This document shows positions 55,116 to 63,012 of a stretch of DNA of 64,000 nt, piece after piece. Position 1 is the stretch's first letter. Each line of letters opens with the position of its first letter. Source of the stretch: Motilimonas eburnea (GTDB taxonomy: Bacteria; Pseudomonadota; Gammaproteobacteria; Enterobacterales; CBDFNC01). The position numbers were made by a program, and so were the translations under genes. Location of the stretch: positions 1 through 64,000 of the forward strand of contig NZ_JAIMJB010000017.1 of assembly GCF_021295345.1 (NCBI RefSeq), read 5' to 3'. The notes below the pieces were generated by a model. The model saw nothing but the letters and a program-made list of their open reading frames with translations. It ran no database searches and was not told the DNA's origin.

Positions 55116-55738
55116 GCCAAAGCGACCACAAATCCGATAACCTGCCTCGTTGCAGCTGGTGCGAAGGCGTAGCCGAATTTATTCCCTACCATGATCAGGA
55201 ATGGGGTTTTCCCGTTGCCGACGACCAACGTTTGTTCGAAAAGATTTGCTTGGAGAGCTTTCAGTCGGGGTTAAGTTGGCGCACTATTTTAAATAAACGC
55301 GATAATTTTCGCGCCGCCTTTGCCCAGTTTGATTTTCATCGCGTGGCTCAATTTGATCAGGCCGATATCGCTCGTTTACTCGGCGATCCCGGTATTGTTC
55401 GCCATCGAGGTAAAATTGAAGCCGTGATAAATAATGCAAAATGCGCCAAGGACTTGGTGGCTGAAACAGGCTCTCTCGCTGCGTTTTTCTGGGAGTTTGA
55501 GGTAAAGAATAGCGAACAATACCCGCCTCAAAGTCGCACCACCACACCGGAATCAGTGGCGCTGGCTAAGGCATTAAAACAACGCGGTTGGAAGTTTGTT
55601 GGCCCCACTACGGCCTTTGCCTTTATGCAGGCCATGGGCTTAATCAACGATCACAGCCTAGATTGCCATAGTCGCGCAGCCGTTGCTCAGGCCCGAGCCC
55701 AATTTACCCCTCCTCGCTTGGCAAATGAACGCGAATGA
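55112..55738 (+). CDS. tag: DNA-3-methyladenine glycosylase I
   Basis: A 208-aa base-excision repair enzyme removing 3-methyladenine from alkylated DNA. RCSWC and YHDQEWG at the start, QSGLSWRTILNKR, GIVRHRGKI and NDHSLDC near the end carry the zinc and base-binding residues of Tag. Slightly longer than the E. coli protein (187) because of extra residues at both ends. Translationally coupled to the LysR gene by a four-base overlap. Confidence 0.95.
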   Translation: MSQSDHKSDNLPRCSWCEGVAEFIPYHDQEWGFPVADDQRLFEKICLESFQSGLSWRTILNKRDNFRAAFAQFDFHRVAQFDQADIARLLGDPGIVRHRGKIEAVINNAKCAKDLVAETGSLAAFFWEFEVKNSEQYPPQSRTTTPESVALAKALKQRGWKFVGPTTAFAFMQAMGLINDHSLDCHSRAAVAQARAQFTPPRLANERE

Positions 55739-55749
55739 GAGCAAGATGA

Positions 55750-55914
55750 CTAATACTCAAGATTGTTATTCGCCAAGGGGATGGGCTCTTCGGGTACATC
55801 AAGATGACGTTGACGCTCTTTAAAGCGCTCAATTAATTCCTGATCGCGCTTGGCAAAGTAGCGATCTTCTTCTGCTTTTTCTTTGCGTCTAAGTTGGGTG
55901 ACAAAATCAGCCAT
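55750..55914 (-). CDS. small charged conserved-looking hypothetical protein
   Basis: A 54-aa cytoplasmic protein: MADFVTQLRR, then a long charged helix (KEKAEEDRYFAKRDQELIER and FKERQRHLDV), then PEEPIPLANNNLEY. It occupies nearly all of the gap between tag and the membrane-protein gene. Codon usage is normal for this region and the helix is amphipathic, which suggests a real gene. No clear ribosome site. Function unknown. Confidence 0.6.
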   Translation of the reverse strand: MADFVTQLRRKEKAEEDRYFAKRDQELIERFKERQRHLDVPEEPIPLANNNLEY

Positions 55915-55977
55915 GTTAACCACCTATGTGCTTTTTCGTTCACCTTTTAACTATAGCCTAACGAGAGAAATAGGGTG

Positions 55978-56613
55978 TCACTGCGATGGACTATGATTCG
56001 CCACTTTGACATTTGCTCGAGCGAACTGATGATGGACAAACAACACACTTAACACCAATAAGCTAGCATGAATGGGCCAGCCCAAGGCCACATTTAATGT
56101 AGCAACGGTCGCTTCTGACATAGGGTATAACAACCATAAAACCAATGCCTTAGTAGCATATCCCAGCACCCAAATCGCACTCGCTTGCTGCCAAATTCGA
56201 CGATAAGTGGCCGTTTTGCTAAACGGCCAAGCCAACAAATCCGGCTGCCCCGCTTCTGCAAATAGACGTGGGATAGGTTTACCCAACAAAGCAAACACCA
56301 CAAAGATGAGCATCGATTGCAATGCCCCGAGCAGCATCTTGAAATACACCAAATCCACCAACCATTCAGCGGGTGCTAAGGTCACTATCACCACTTCCAG
56401 TAAGCCAAACAAGGCAAAAGCCAACGCAATATAACCCAGAGACTTAAGAACAAAACTAATGCCGAGCCCATAAAATCCCGTCACTAATACCGCCGCACTC
56501 AAACCGACATATCGATACACTAAGATATAAAGCAGAGCGGGCACTATCATCGACAGCATGGCAGAGCGATTAAACAGTAAACTAAAAATCAGCTTAGCGG
56601 GGTTGTTGCGCAT
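55978..56613 (-). CDS. VC0807-like polytopic membrane protein
   Basis: A 211-aa inner-membrane protein with six or so hydrophobic helices. The start MRNNPAKLIFSLLFN and the following helix resemble the VC0807 family, whose function is unknown. The ATG at 56613 with an AAAGG upstream is chosen over a GTG at 56625. Divergent from the thrE-like gene. Confidence 0.65.
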   Translation of the reverse strand: MRNNPAKLIFSLLFNRSAMLSMIVPALLYILVYRYVGLSAAVLVTGFYGLGISFVLKSLGYIALAFALFGLLEVVIVTLAPAEWLVDLVYFKMLLGALQSMLIFVVFALLGKPIPRLFAEAGQPDLLAWPFSKTATYRRIWQQASAIWVLGYATKALVLWLLYPMSEATVATLNVALGWPIHASLLVLSVLFVHHQFARANVKVANHSPSQ

Positions 56614-56782
56614 CTTTGTTGGCACCTTTTCATTTACCTGGACAAACTAGCAGCCTAAACCAAGCCATGCTTTGCACTCGATCATTAACCGCGTAAATCC
56701 TTCGCGATTTACGGTATTATTAAAATAAAAGTCTGGCTAAAATCCCTCTATACAGAATTCGCAATTAGGTCTACCTCACATC

Positions 56783-58021
56783 ATGAGCCAAAACTCCTAC
56801 GACATTAAGTGTCGGTTTATTATTAAACTGGGTAAGGCCTTGCACCAATTTGGTACCCCAGCTTATCGCTTAGAAGCACATTTAAAAAGTGTGTCAGAAA
56901 CCATGGGACTGCAAGGCTCATTTCTAGTCACTCCCACATCACTGACCTTTGTTTTGTGGCAACCAACCGAAAACCCAGATGACCAACCGATTGAAAGCAC
57001 GCACATAGTGCGTGTAAAACCCGGTGAAATCGATTTAGGCAGCTTGGCTCGCACCAATGATCTGGTGCAACAAGTGCAAACGACCGACATGAACCTCACC
57101 CAAGCCTTGATTCGCCTAAAAGAAATACAAAACAAGCCCAATCCTTATCACCAGTTTTGGGTCGCCCTTGCCTATGCAGCCAGCGGCGGTGCCTTTGCGA
57201 TGTTAATGTCCAGTAATTGGCCAACCACTCTGTGGGCATCACTACTTAGCCTAGTCGTGTACTTTTTTGTGCTTCGCGCGGAACATTCTCGTCGCATTTC
57301 CGACTCACTCGAGCCATTGGTCGCCCTCTCAGCGGCCTTTTTGGCCATGGCCATTGCCACCTTTGAAAGTCAGCTAAACATCTCTGTCACCGTATTGTCG
57401 GCCATCATCATTTTCATTCCTGGTTTGTCGCTTACCATGGCGCTCAGTGAACTCGCATCGCGCGAATTAGTATCCGGCACAGCACGTTTAATGGATGCCA
57501 GCATGGTGTTGTTTAAGCTCTATTTTGGCGCGGTATTGGGGATGGCAATCGGGGCAATTTGCTGGGGGCAAGCAGTGCACCCAAGCCCTGAGGTGATGCC
57601 ATTTTGGGCAAAATGGCTGGGCGTGTTATTACTGTCAGCCGGCCTAGCCGTGGTCTTTAAGGTGCGCAAAAAAGACATTATTTGGGGAGTTCTAGCGGGC
57701 TTTATTGCCTATGCCGCCAGCCTCTTAGGCAGCTTATATCTTGGCGAAGCCCTCGGCCCATTTATTGGAGCATTTGTCGTGGGGATTTATGCTAACCTCT
57801 ATGCACGTTGGACCAAGTCTCCTGCCTCTGTGGTGTTACTACAAGGTATCGTATTGCTGGTTCCCGGCAGTAAAACCTATATCAGCTTAAACAGCTTGGT
57901 ATTAGGTGAATCCATCGTCAATGTGCCCAACCTAGGATCACAGACCTTTTTGATCTTTATGTCTTTGGTGGCAGGGTTAGTGTTTGCCAATGTGGCTATT
58001 CCACCAAAAAGCACGCTATAA
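56783..58021 (+). CDS. thrE: threonine/serine exporter ThrE-family protein
   Basis: A 412-aa membrane protein. The N-terminal cytoplasmic domain (about 1-120) with FGTPAYRLEAHL and the LARTNDLVQQV segment is followed by about ten transmembrane helices in two blocks, as in fused ThrE exporters (DUF1212 plus ThrE_2). It would export threonine/serine. The serine uptake and deamination genes sdaC-sdaA are 5 kb downstream, but there is no direct link. Confidence 0.88.
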   Translation: MSQNSYDIKCRFIIKLGKALHQFGTPAYRLEAHLKSVSETMGLQGSFLVTPTSLTFVLWQPTENPDDQPIESTHIVRVKPGEIDLGSLARTNDLVQQVQTTDMNLTQALIRLKEIQNKPNPYHQFWVALAYAASGGAFAMLMSSNWPTTLWASLLSLVVYFFVLRAEHSRRISDSLEPLVALSAAFLAMAIATFESQLNISVTVLSAIIIFIPGLSLTMALSELASRELVSGTARLMDASMVLFKLYFGAVLGMAIGAICWGQAVHPSPEVMPFWAKWLGVLLLSAGLAVVFKVRKKDIIWGVLAGFIAYAASLLGSLYLGEALGPFIGAFVVGIYANLYARWTKSPASVVLLQGIVLLVPGSKTYISLNSLVLGESIVNVPNLGSQTFLIFMSLVAGLVFANVAIPPKSTL

Positions 58022-58097
58022 CTTTTTTAGCACACATCTCGGCTGACGATGAAATCAGGGAGCCCTACCAAGCTAGCGACTCCCTGATCTCAATCCA

Positions 58098-58556
58098 CTA
58101 CTTGGTTGGTAATCGGTGATTATCTAACCATTCCATTAGTTTGGCTGATGTTGCTAACAGCTGGTCAAGCTCCTGCTCTTGCCAATCGGCGAAGCACGCA
58201 CCGATATCAGGTGCCAACCTGGCCATACTATCTCGACCAAGTTGTAACCCTTGTCCTGTAATGGTGAGATGACGCTTGCGCTTATCGGTTTTATCTTGCG
58301 TGGCCACTAAGGCACCTTTTTCAATAAGATTAGCCACCACCTTAGTGATCCCCGGTTGATTCATTTCCATAACCTTAGCCAACTCTGAAATCGTCCAACT
58401 ACGTGTTGGCTGATGGCTAAAGTGATTTAACAAAGCAAACTCCGAACTGCTCACCCCGAGTGGTTTGATTAATTGCTGCATTCGCGTGCCCATCAACTGT
58501 TGTACGATCCCGAGTTGGATCACGATCCTTTGCTGTTTTTGCTCTATTGAATTCAT
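58098..58556 (-). CDS. MarR-family transcriptional regulator
   Basis: A 152-aa winged-helix repressor. The recognition region MNQPGITKVVANLIEKGAL (about 65-85) and wing DKTDKRKRHLTIT are typical. The start is set at the ATG at 58556; the frame extends to 58628 but would then run through the operator and promoter. It is divergent from the nitroreductase-like gene, with two ATTCC-NN-GGAAT palindromes between the genes, the expected MarR form. Confidence 0.88.
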   Translation of the reverse strand: MNSIEQKQQRIVIQLGIVQQLMGTRMQQLIKPLGVSSSEFALLNHFSHQPTRSWTISELAKVMEMNQPGITKVVANLIEKGALVATQDKTDKRKRHLTITGQGLQLGRDSMARLAPDIGACFADWQEQELDQLLATSAKLMEWLDNHRLPTK

Positions 58557-58572
58557 GATGGAGAAAACCTGG

Positions 58573-58615
58573 TTGACAAACATTCCGAGGAATACTAATT
58601 TATATTCCATGGAAT
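58573..58615. promoter_or_regulatory. promoter with two MarR-type operators, centres 22 bp apart
   Basis: ATTCCGAGGAAT at 58582-58593 and ATTCCATGGAAT at 58604-58615; their centres are 22 bp, about two helical turns, apart. A -35 TTGACA is at 58573-58578 and a TAATTT -10 at 58596-58601 (17-base spacer), so site 1 lies between them. A matching core is in the promoter at 40482-40493. Confidence 0.78.
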
Positions 58616-58642
58616 GCAAACATCTCATTTAAGGGGCTACTT

Positions 58643-59815
58643 ATGGATCGTCGACACTTTATTAAAATCACCGGCATGGGGCTTGCCCTCACCACGTTAA
58701 GCAGCAGCTTGATTGCCTGCAGCGACGGCGCAACCAAACTGGATTATGGTTGGAATGGCCCCGATCAGAGTATCCAAGATATCCGCTTGAAGCTTTTGGC
58801 CTATGCCATTTTGAGCCCTAACCCACACAACAAGCAGCCATGGCAAATTCGGCTACTGGATCAAAACAGTTTTGATTTATATGTCGACCAAACCCGCTTA
58901 TTGCCCGAAACCGACCCTTATGCAAGACAAATCCATATTGGCCAAGGCACATTTTTAGAGACCTTAAGTATCGCCGCCAGCGCCCATGGATATCAGGCCA
59001 ATATTGACTATTTCCCCCTTGGCAGTTACAGCAATCTCACGCTGGCTGAATTACCTGTGGCGCGTGTCACCCTCTTGCCGCAAGCCAATATCAGCCGTGA
59101 CCCGTTGTTTGACTATGTCCTTACCCGCCAGTCTAACAAGCGGAATTACGACAACAGCCTGCTAAGCCCAGCACAAAAGTCTCAGCTACTTGATTGGTCA
59201 AAAAGCACGAGTGGTCAATTAACTTTGATAGACACAGACGCTGAGCAAGCTTATCTACGCCAGATGCTCACCCAAGCAATGCAACTGGAAGTGGGCAATA
59301 AGGCGCGAGATTTAGAAACCATTGCGATGTTTAGGTTTAATGAGGCTGAAATTCAGCAATATCGAGACGGGTTTGGCCTCGCCCATAATGGCGTTACCGG
59401 GTTTAAGAAAATGCTGGCAGAGAACTTCTTTTTAGATCGCGCCAGTACCGAGCGCGACCCAACTGAGTTTGGTAAGCAAAGTGTCGATATGGCGCAGCGG
59501 ATCACCGCTTCCACCAGCACCTTTGCTTGGCTAACCACCCAGCACAATGAGCGGATTGACCAAGTGAAAGTTGGCCGTGATTATTGTCGCTTAAACTTAA
59601 TGGCCACCGCCATGGGGTTAGCGATTCACCCCATGAGCCAAGTATTACAGGAATATGCCGATATGTTGCCACTGCAGCGAGAGTTTAAACAGCGCTTCAA
59701 CATTCCTCAATCTAACACGGTGCAAATGTTAATCCGGGTTGGCAAAGCGCCCAGCCTTAGTCACACACCGAGACGAGAGGTAAGCAGCTTAATTAGCAAT
59801 ATTAGGGCCTGTTGA
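58643..59815 (+). CDS. Tat-exported nitroreductase-like (Acg-type FMN) protein
   Basis: A 390-aa protein with a twin-arginine-type start (DRRHFIK, residues 2-8) and a lipobox-like LIAC near residue 26. The body resembles Acg-type nitroreductase family proteins, with SPNPHNKQPWQI (about 54-65), RQSNKRNYDNS and GLAIHPMSQ segments. It presumably binds FMN and acts in the periplasm. AAGGGG precedes the ATG. The C-terminus ends in RAC-stop, where GCC TGT TGA come from the left end of a MITE, so the native end has been replaced. Confidence 0.83.
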   Translation: MDRRHFIKITGMGLALTTLSSSLIACSDGATKLDYGWNGPDQSIQDIRLKLLAYAILSPNPHNKQPWQIRLLDQNSFDLYVDQTRLLPETDPYARQIHIGQGTFLETLSIAASAHGYQANIDYFPLGSYSNLTLAELPVARVTLLPQANISRDPLFDYVLTRQSNKRNYDNSLLSPAQKSQLLDWSKSTSGQLTLIDTDAEQAYLRQMLTQAMQLEVGNKARDLETIAMFRFNEAEIQQYRDGFGLAHNGVTGFKKMLAENFFLDRASTERDPTEFGKQSVDMAQRITASTSTFAWLTTQHNERIDQVKVGRDYCRLNLMATAMGLAIHPMSQVLQEYADMLPLQREFKQRFNIPQSNTVQMLIRVGKAPSLSHTPRREVSSLISNIRAC

Positions 59816-60068
59816 CCTTTCGTGGTTAATTTTTGTTCGAGATAAAAGCGTTTTGAGCAAGGCGAGCGGTGTGTAGCTTAGCATTCTAAGTAAATACAGC
59901 TCAACGACGCGCAAAACGCTTTTAGCCGAATCCAAAGGACAGCGTTTGTTGGTCATTTCTACTGCGTTAGCGCCTTTTCGCGTAGGTGACTATGCCACAA
60001 AGTCGCTTCCTTGTATAAATACCCAACAAATCGCTGCAAAAACAAGCTCCAAAGGTCAACAGGCCCTA
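59803..60068. mobile_element. 266-bp MITE with 18-bp terminal inverted repeats
   Basis: Perfect inverted repeats of TAGGGCCTGTTGACCTTT at 59803-59820 and 60051-60068. The TA at the ends may be a two-base target duplication, as for Tc1/mariner-IS630 elements. There is no transposase inside; an internal inverted repeat (AAAAGCGTTTTG/CAAAACGCTTTT, near 59845-59925) is also visible. It abuts and shortens the nitroreductase-like gene. Confidence 0.85.
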
Positions 60069-60101
60069 GTTAACCAAGCAAAAATAATTTCACATCAGCC
60101 G

Positions 60102-60133
60102 TTGACTCTCCCCTATAGGGGAGACGGTAGACT
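60102..60133 (+). promoter_or_regulatory. MerR-type promoter with operator
   Basis: -35 TTGACT (60102-60107), 20-base spacer, -10 TAGACT (60128-60133). The spacer contains the perfect 16-base palindrome CTCCCCTATAGGGGAG (60108-60123). The overlong spacer with a central dyad is the hallmark of MerR-activated promoters. It drives the SDR gene; merR is convergent just beyond. Confidence 0.85.
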
Positions 60134-60166
60134 CGCTACCAGTCCCAACCAACAAGGTAGCAAGTT

Positions 60167-60943
60167 ATGAAAACAGCATTTATCAGCGGCGCCACATCTG
60201 GCATCGGGTTAGCATTGGCCAAACAATTGAGTGAGCAAGGCTATAGCCTGATCTTACACGGGCGAAATACGTCGGTGCTAAACCAACTGCAAGCGACGTT
60301 AAATCAAGTCGCGCTCACTATCACGGCCGACTTATCAAGCAGTGCGGGGCTAGCTCATTTAGTCGCTCAATTGGATGACTATCCGCACGCCATTGACGTT
60401 GCCATTAACAATGCAGGGTTTGGCTTGTATGGCGAGCACCTTAACCTAGCCGAGCATGATATCGACGCCATGTTGCAACTTAATATGATCTCACTGACTA
60501 AGTTAAGTCGGTACTTTGCCGAGCGCATGATCAAACAAGGCCAAGGCCACATAATGAATGTGGCGTCCACTGCCGCTTACCAACCTCAGCCTTATATGGC
60601 CGCCTATGCCGCCAGCAAGGCTTATGTCGCGAGCCTAACCGAATCCCTAGCGTTAGAGCTGAAACCCCACAAGGTAGTGGTGACTTGTTTATCGCCGGGT
60701 CGCACCGATACCGGCTTTTTCACCTTTGCTGGCGAAGATTCCGCCAAGGCAGGCAATGGCACCTTCGCTGGTAAAAACCGCACCTCGCCCGAGCGAGTAG
60801 CCAAATTAGGCCTAGCGGCTTTATTTAGCGGTAAATCGAGGGAAATCCCGCTGTTTGAAAACAAGTTTTTTGTATTCCTAAACCGCCTGTTGCCACGCAA
60901 TGCGGTACTCAGAATTTATCACCAAGCGATGCAAAACATCTAA
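60167..60943 (+). CDS. short-chain dehydrogenase/reductase, MerR-controlled
   Basis: A 258-aa SDR with GATSGIG at residues 8-14, NNAG near 82, and the catalytic YAASK near 147. It is similar to YqjQ/DltE-type classical SDRs; the substrate is unknown. AAGG precedes the ATG. The stop is one base from the convergent merR stop. The promoter upstream has a MerR operator. Confidence 0.88.
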   Translation: MKTAFISGATSGIGLALAKQLSEQGYSLILHGRNTSVLNQLQATLNQVALTITADLSSSAGLAHLVAQLDDYPHAIDVAINNAGFGLYGEHLNLAEHDIDAMLQLNMISLTKLSRYFAERMIKQGQGHIMNVASTAAYQPQPYMAAYAASKAYVASLTESLALELKPHKVVVTCLSPGRTDTGFFTFAGEDSAKAGNGTFAGKNRTSPERVAKLGLAALFSGKSREIPLFENKFFVFLNRLLPRNAVLRIYHQAMQNI

Positions 60944-60944
60944 C

Positions 60945-61322
60945 TCACGCTGTGATGTTCTCAAGCAAACAAGCGTTGTAAGCGGCAACGCTTTGTTCAA
61001 GAGAGGTTAACCCTGCTAATTGGGCTTGGATTTGCGCTTGCTGCTCAGTGAGACGCTGGCGCTTTTGGTCAATCTTTTCGACTAAGAGGTCCATAGGAAC
61101 TAAGCCCTGCTGAGTCTTAGCTGCCGCGATTTGTTTTAACTCTTCAAGACTAAACCCTAAATTTTTGGCCAGTTTGATCATAGCCAGCACATCGAGATAG
61201 CTGGCATCGTAGACGCGGTACTTACCCTGTCGTAGCGGCGATTTAATCAAACCTATCGCTTCATAATGTCGAATCGCTTTGATACTCACCCCAGATTTTT
61301 TTGCTAATTCACCGATATACAT
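60945..61322 (-). CDS. MerR-family transcriptional regulator
   Basis: A 125-aa regulator. MerR helix-turn-helix (MYIGELAKKSGVSIKAIRHYE), wing, and a dimerisation coiled coil (about 80-110). It has a short C-terminus with one cysteine near the end, so it is not a plain CueR or SoxR. The start at 61322 is chosen for GGGAGA upstream; the longer frame starts with TTG. It very likely acts at the 60102 promoter. Confidence 0.9.
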   Translation of the reverse strand: MYIGELAKKSGVSIKAIRHYEAIGLIKSPLRQGKYRVYDASYLDVLAMIKLAKNLGFSLEELKQIAAAKTQQGLVPMDLLVEKIDQKRQRLTEQQAQIQAQLAGLTSLEQSVAAYNACLLENITA

Positions 61323-61628
61323 GCCGTCTCCCAACGCTAACGGACCAGTTTGCGATGGATCACAAATCCATCACAAAACCCCAACTGACTTCATTTTAAC
61401 GCCCTAAAAATAAGATTTTAACCACTTGTTTTAGAATGCTTTTATTTTTGCTATTGACAACCGATATAGACCTACCCAACGGGATTACGGGTTTTCCCTA
61501 ACTATCTGCCTTAACCCCCCTTCATATAATCCTAATCAAGCCGACCACTTTCAAACATATCGTGGCTCGACTCTGGGAGGTGTTATCAACACCCATCTTA
61601 CTCGCATCAGCCTCAACAAGGTGACATT
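61323..61628. other. 306-base region upstream of sdaC
   Basis: No gene. GATGGAT / ATCCATC around CACAA lies at about 61352-61370 and may be a regulatory dyad; TATAAT is at 61525-61530 without a good -35. No specific regulator can be assigned. Confidence 0.4.
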
Positions 61629-62939
61629 ATGAAGTCAGAAACCAGCGCCCTTACTGCCGCGGCACTCGATACCACAGTGGCAACCGATCCCGACTCAACT
61701 CCATTATCAGCTTCGCGCTGGAACAAGGTAGACACCACTTGGGTGTTAAGCCTATTTGGCACCGCCGTAGGTGCTGGCATTCTATTTCTACCCATTAATG
61801 CGGGATTAGGTGGCTTTTGGCCCTTGTTAGCCATGGCTATCTTAGTTGGCCCTATGACCTACTTCGCCCACCGCAACCTTTCTCGTTTTGTTCTCTCATC
61901 GAACAACCCCAAGGCTGACATTACCGATGTGGTTGAAGAGCATTTTGGCAAGGGCGCAGGTAAGCTCATCACCTTATTATACTTTTTCGCTATCTACCCC
62001 ATTGTATTGATTTATGGTGTCAGCATCACCAATACGGTAGACAGTTTTATGACCACTCAACTCGGCATGGCATCTATGCCCCGTTGGTTACTGTCCATCA
62101 CCTTGATCATGGGGATGATGGCGGTGATGATTGCCGGTGAAAAAATGATGCTAAAAATCACCCAGTTTTTGGTTTATCCCTTGGTTGCTATCCTAGCCGG
62201 TATGTCGATTTATCTGATCCCAGACTGGAACTTTGCTGCTATTAGCCAAGCGCCAAGTGTGATGGATTTTACCACTACCCTATGGCTCACTATTCCGGTG
62301 CTGGTCTTTGCCTTTAACCATTCACCAGCCGTGAGTAGCTTTGCCCGTAAACAACGTGAGCAATATGGCGATGCCGCCGTGGCAAAATCCGATGCCATCT
62401 TAAAGCGCACCTCGGCCATGTTACTCGGCTTTGTCATGTTCTTTGTGTTCTCTGTGGTACTGAGCTTAACCCCAGAAATGCTAGCCGACGCTAAGGCCGC
62501 TAACTTACCTGTGCTGTCTTATCTCGCGAACGTCCATGACAATGTCTTTATTTCTTACTTCGGCCCTATTGTTGCTTTTGTCGCTATCGTTTCTTCTTTC
62601 TTCGGTCATTATCTTGGTGCCCGCGAAGGCATGAACGGCATCATCATGAAACAAGCCAAGGCTATGGGTAAACCGCTACAGAAAAAGCACGTTAACCTGT
62701 TTACCATCGGCTTTATGATCGTCACCCTTTGGGTGGTGGCCATCATCAACCCAAGTGTGCTTGGCATGATAGAAGACCTAGGTGGCCCGATTATTGCAAC
62801 CATTTTATTCCTGATGCCGATGTACGCCATTAAACGTGTGCCAGCAATGGCTAAATACCAAGGCACTATCGCCAATGTATTTATCACCGTAATGGGGTTA
62901 GTCGCTATCTCAGCCATCGTTTTCAAACTTTTGGCTTAA
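61629..62939 (+). CDS. sdaC: serine/proton symporter SdaC-like
   Basis: A 436-aa permease of the HAAAP (hydroxy/aromatic amino acid) family with eleven or so helices. [18 protein letters not shown] (about 42-59) and the [15 protein letters not shown] loop are typical of SdaC/TdcC. It imports L-serine. It is followed by sdaA after 73 bases with an intervening hairpin. Confidence 0.93.
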   Translation: MKSETSALTAAALDTTVATDPDSTPLSASRWNKVDTTWVLSLFGTAVGAGILFLPINAGLGGFWPLLAMAILVGPMTYFAHRNLSRFVLSSNNPKADITDVVEEHFGKGAGKLITLLYFFAIYPIVLIYGVSITNTVDSFMTTQLGMASMPRWLLSITLIMGMMAVMIAGEKMMLKITQFLVYPLVAILAGMSIYLIPDWNFAAISQAPSVMDFTTTLWLTIPVLVFAFNHSPAVSSFARKQREQYGDAAVAKSDAILKRTSAMLLGFVMFFVFSVVLSLTPEMLADAKAANLPVLSYLANVHDNVFISYFGPIVAFVAIVSSFFGHYLGAREGMNGIIMKQAKAMGKPLQKKHVNLFTIGFMIVTLWVVAIINPSVLGMIEDLGGPIIATILFLMPMYAIKRVPAMAKYQGTIANVFITVMGLVAISAIVFKLLA

Positions 62940-62973
62940 TCACCAGTCAAATAGATAGCCGACAATAAATAAA

Positions 62974-62992
62974 GGGCCAGTCACACTGGCCC
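62974..62992. promoter_or_regulatory. intercistronic hairpin between sdaC and sdaA
   Basis: Perfect 8-base stem GGGCCAGT / ACTGGCCC with a CAC loop. No T run on the plus strand, so it is more likely an mRNA-processing or stability element than a terminator. Confidence 0.5.
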
Positions 62993-63012
62993 AAACAAGA
63001 AAGGAACGGATT

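Noticed and set aside
59946-60170. 74-codon frame
   Set aside because: It lies mostly in the MITE and runs through the MerR-type promoter.
61348-61372. CRP site upstream of sdaC (GCGATGGATCACA)
   Set aside because: The half sites are separated by four bases instead of six, so it does not match the CRP consensus.
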